Assembly: GCA_033852075.1 (NCBI GenBank)
Contig: JAWSVC010000027.1
Coordinates: 1-64,000, forward strand
Origin: QZLE01 sp033852075
GTDB taxonomy: Bacteria; Pseudomonadota; Gammaproteobacteria; QZLD01
Length of the DNA: 64,000 nucleotides
Direction: 5' to 3'
This document shows, in pieces, positions 63,763 to 64,000 of the stretch. Both the position numbers and the translations under genes were made by a program. Numbering within the stretch: position 1 is the first letter of the stretch; every line of letters begins with the position of its first letter. Under the pieces are notes generated by a model, which was not told where the DNA came from, did no database searches, and saw only the letters and a program-made list of their open reading frames with translations.

Positions 63763-64000
63763 TTAAGCAATACGACCAACTACTGAACCATATTTTTCTA
63801 ATAGCTGAAGATCATTAATTGCTGAGCTTTGATTTAGAACGGAACTATCTTTAACTATAAGACCGTCACGTAATTCCACGATACGACGTGTATATTGAGC
63901 TACATCATCTTCGTGTGTAACAAGTATGATAGTATTGCCTTGTTCATTAAGTTTCTGAAATAAAGCCATAACTTCGATTGTTGTGCGACTATCCAGATTT
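63763..64000 (-). CDS. MacB-type ABC transporter ATP-binding protein (5' partial)
   Basis: The frame stays open to the right edge, so only the last 78 residues or so are visible. They contain the D-loop NLDSRTTIEVMALFQKLNEQGNTIILVTHEDDVAQYTRRIVELRDG, with the H-loop histidine in VTHE. This is the typical C-terminal part of MacB/LolD-like ATPases. A short extra tail of about 25 residues follows. It precedes the permease gene on the minus strand. The Walker motifs lie outside the window. Confidence 0.88.
   Translation of the reverse strand, partial: NLDSRTTIEVMALFQKLNEQGNTIILVTHEDDVAQYTRRIVELRDGLIVKDSSVLNQSSAINDLQLLEKYGSVVGRIA

Noticed and set aside
1..64000. tRNA or rRNA genes and integration sites
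   Set aside because: I looked through the spacers for T-loop-like motifs and cloverleaf arms and found none; most spacers are also too short.

Overview
The window is AT-rich (about two-thirds A+T by eye), gene-dense and carries genes on both strands. It looks like chromosome from a gammaproteobacterium. The evidence is a 482-residue ThiI with a C-terminal rhodanese domain whose cysteines fall where the E. coli ones do, DusA, NudC, HU, lipoproteins, Cache/HAMP chemoreceptors and a CheA phospho-histidine at position 48. The long (406-residue) IspG points away from the enterics. I cannot name a genus. No tRNA, rRNA, CRISPR array or intact transposase was seen.

Region 1 (1-16000, + strand): nine closely packed genes that read as one operon, cut by the left edge. 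It holds a 5'-truncated protein with a type VI spike-like C-terminal fold, a small acidic protein, a beta-propeller lipoprotein, a 1683-residue protein with an internal OmpA-like domain, an Ig-like protein, a 1035-residue metallophosphoesterase with a glycine-zipper insertion, two tandem membrane-anchored pentapeptide-repeat paralogues, and a triple-repeat protein with a long disordered tail. This is the best candidate for an undescribed system. A contractile-injection or envelope-associated effector role is inference.

Region 2 (16068-31353): a truncated dgkA ending inside a poly-HAMP chemoreceptor gene, then thiI, a double-hairpin repeat, nadA, an RcnB/CigR-like lipoprotein, a six-EF-hand exported protein, a degenerate HD-GYP protein, a glutaredoxin next to a PreP-like M16 protease, a CDF cation exporter, HU, a TetR regulator and a YcbL-like metallo-hydrolase.

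Region 3 (31506-45551): ApbE, a possible AP2-domain protein, HydE with no other hydrogenase gene in view, then a minus-strand chemotaxis operon cheY-cheA-cheW-cheW-mcp-STAS (no cheR or cheB), dusA, a calcium-loop protein, a TetR regulator and an MtaD-type deaminase.

Region 4 (45650-54125): a 2190-residue secreted subtilase with FG-GAP-like and Ig-like repeats, then an arsR-arsP-thioredoxin operon.

Region 5 (54202-64000): small housekeeping genes (monooxygenase-fold protein, NudC, TPR lipoprotein), ispG-pabB, a third chemoreceptor, an IS200/IS605-like hairpin remnant without transposase, a methyltransferase, and a MacB-type ABC transporter running off the right edge.
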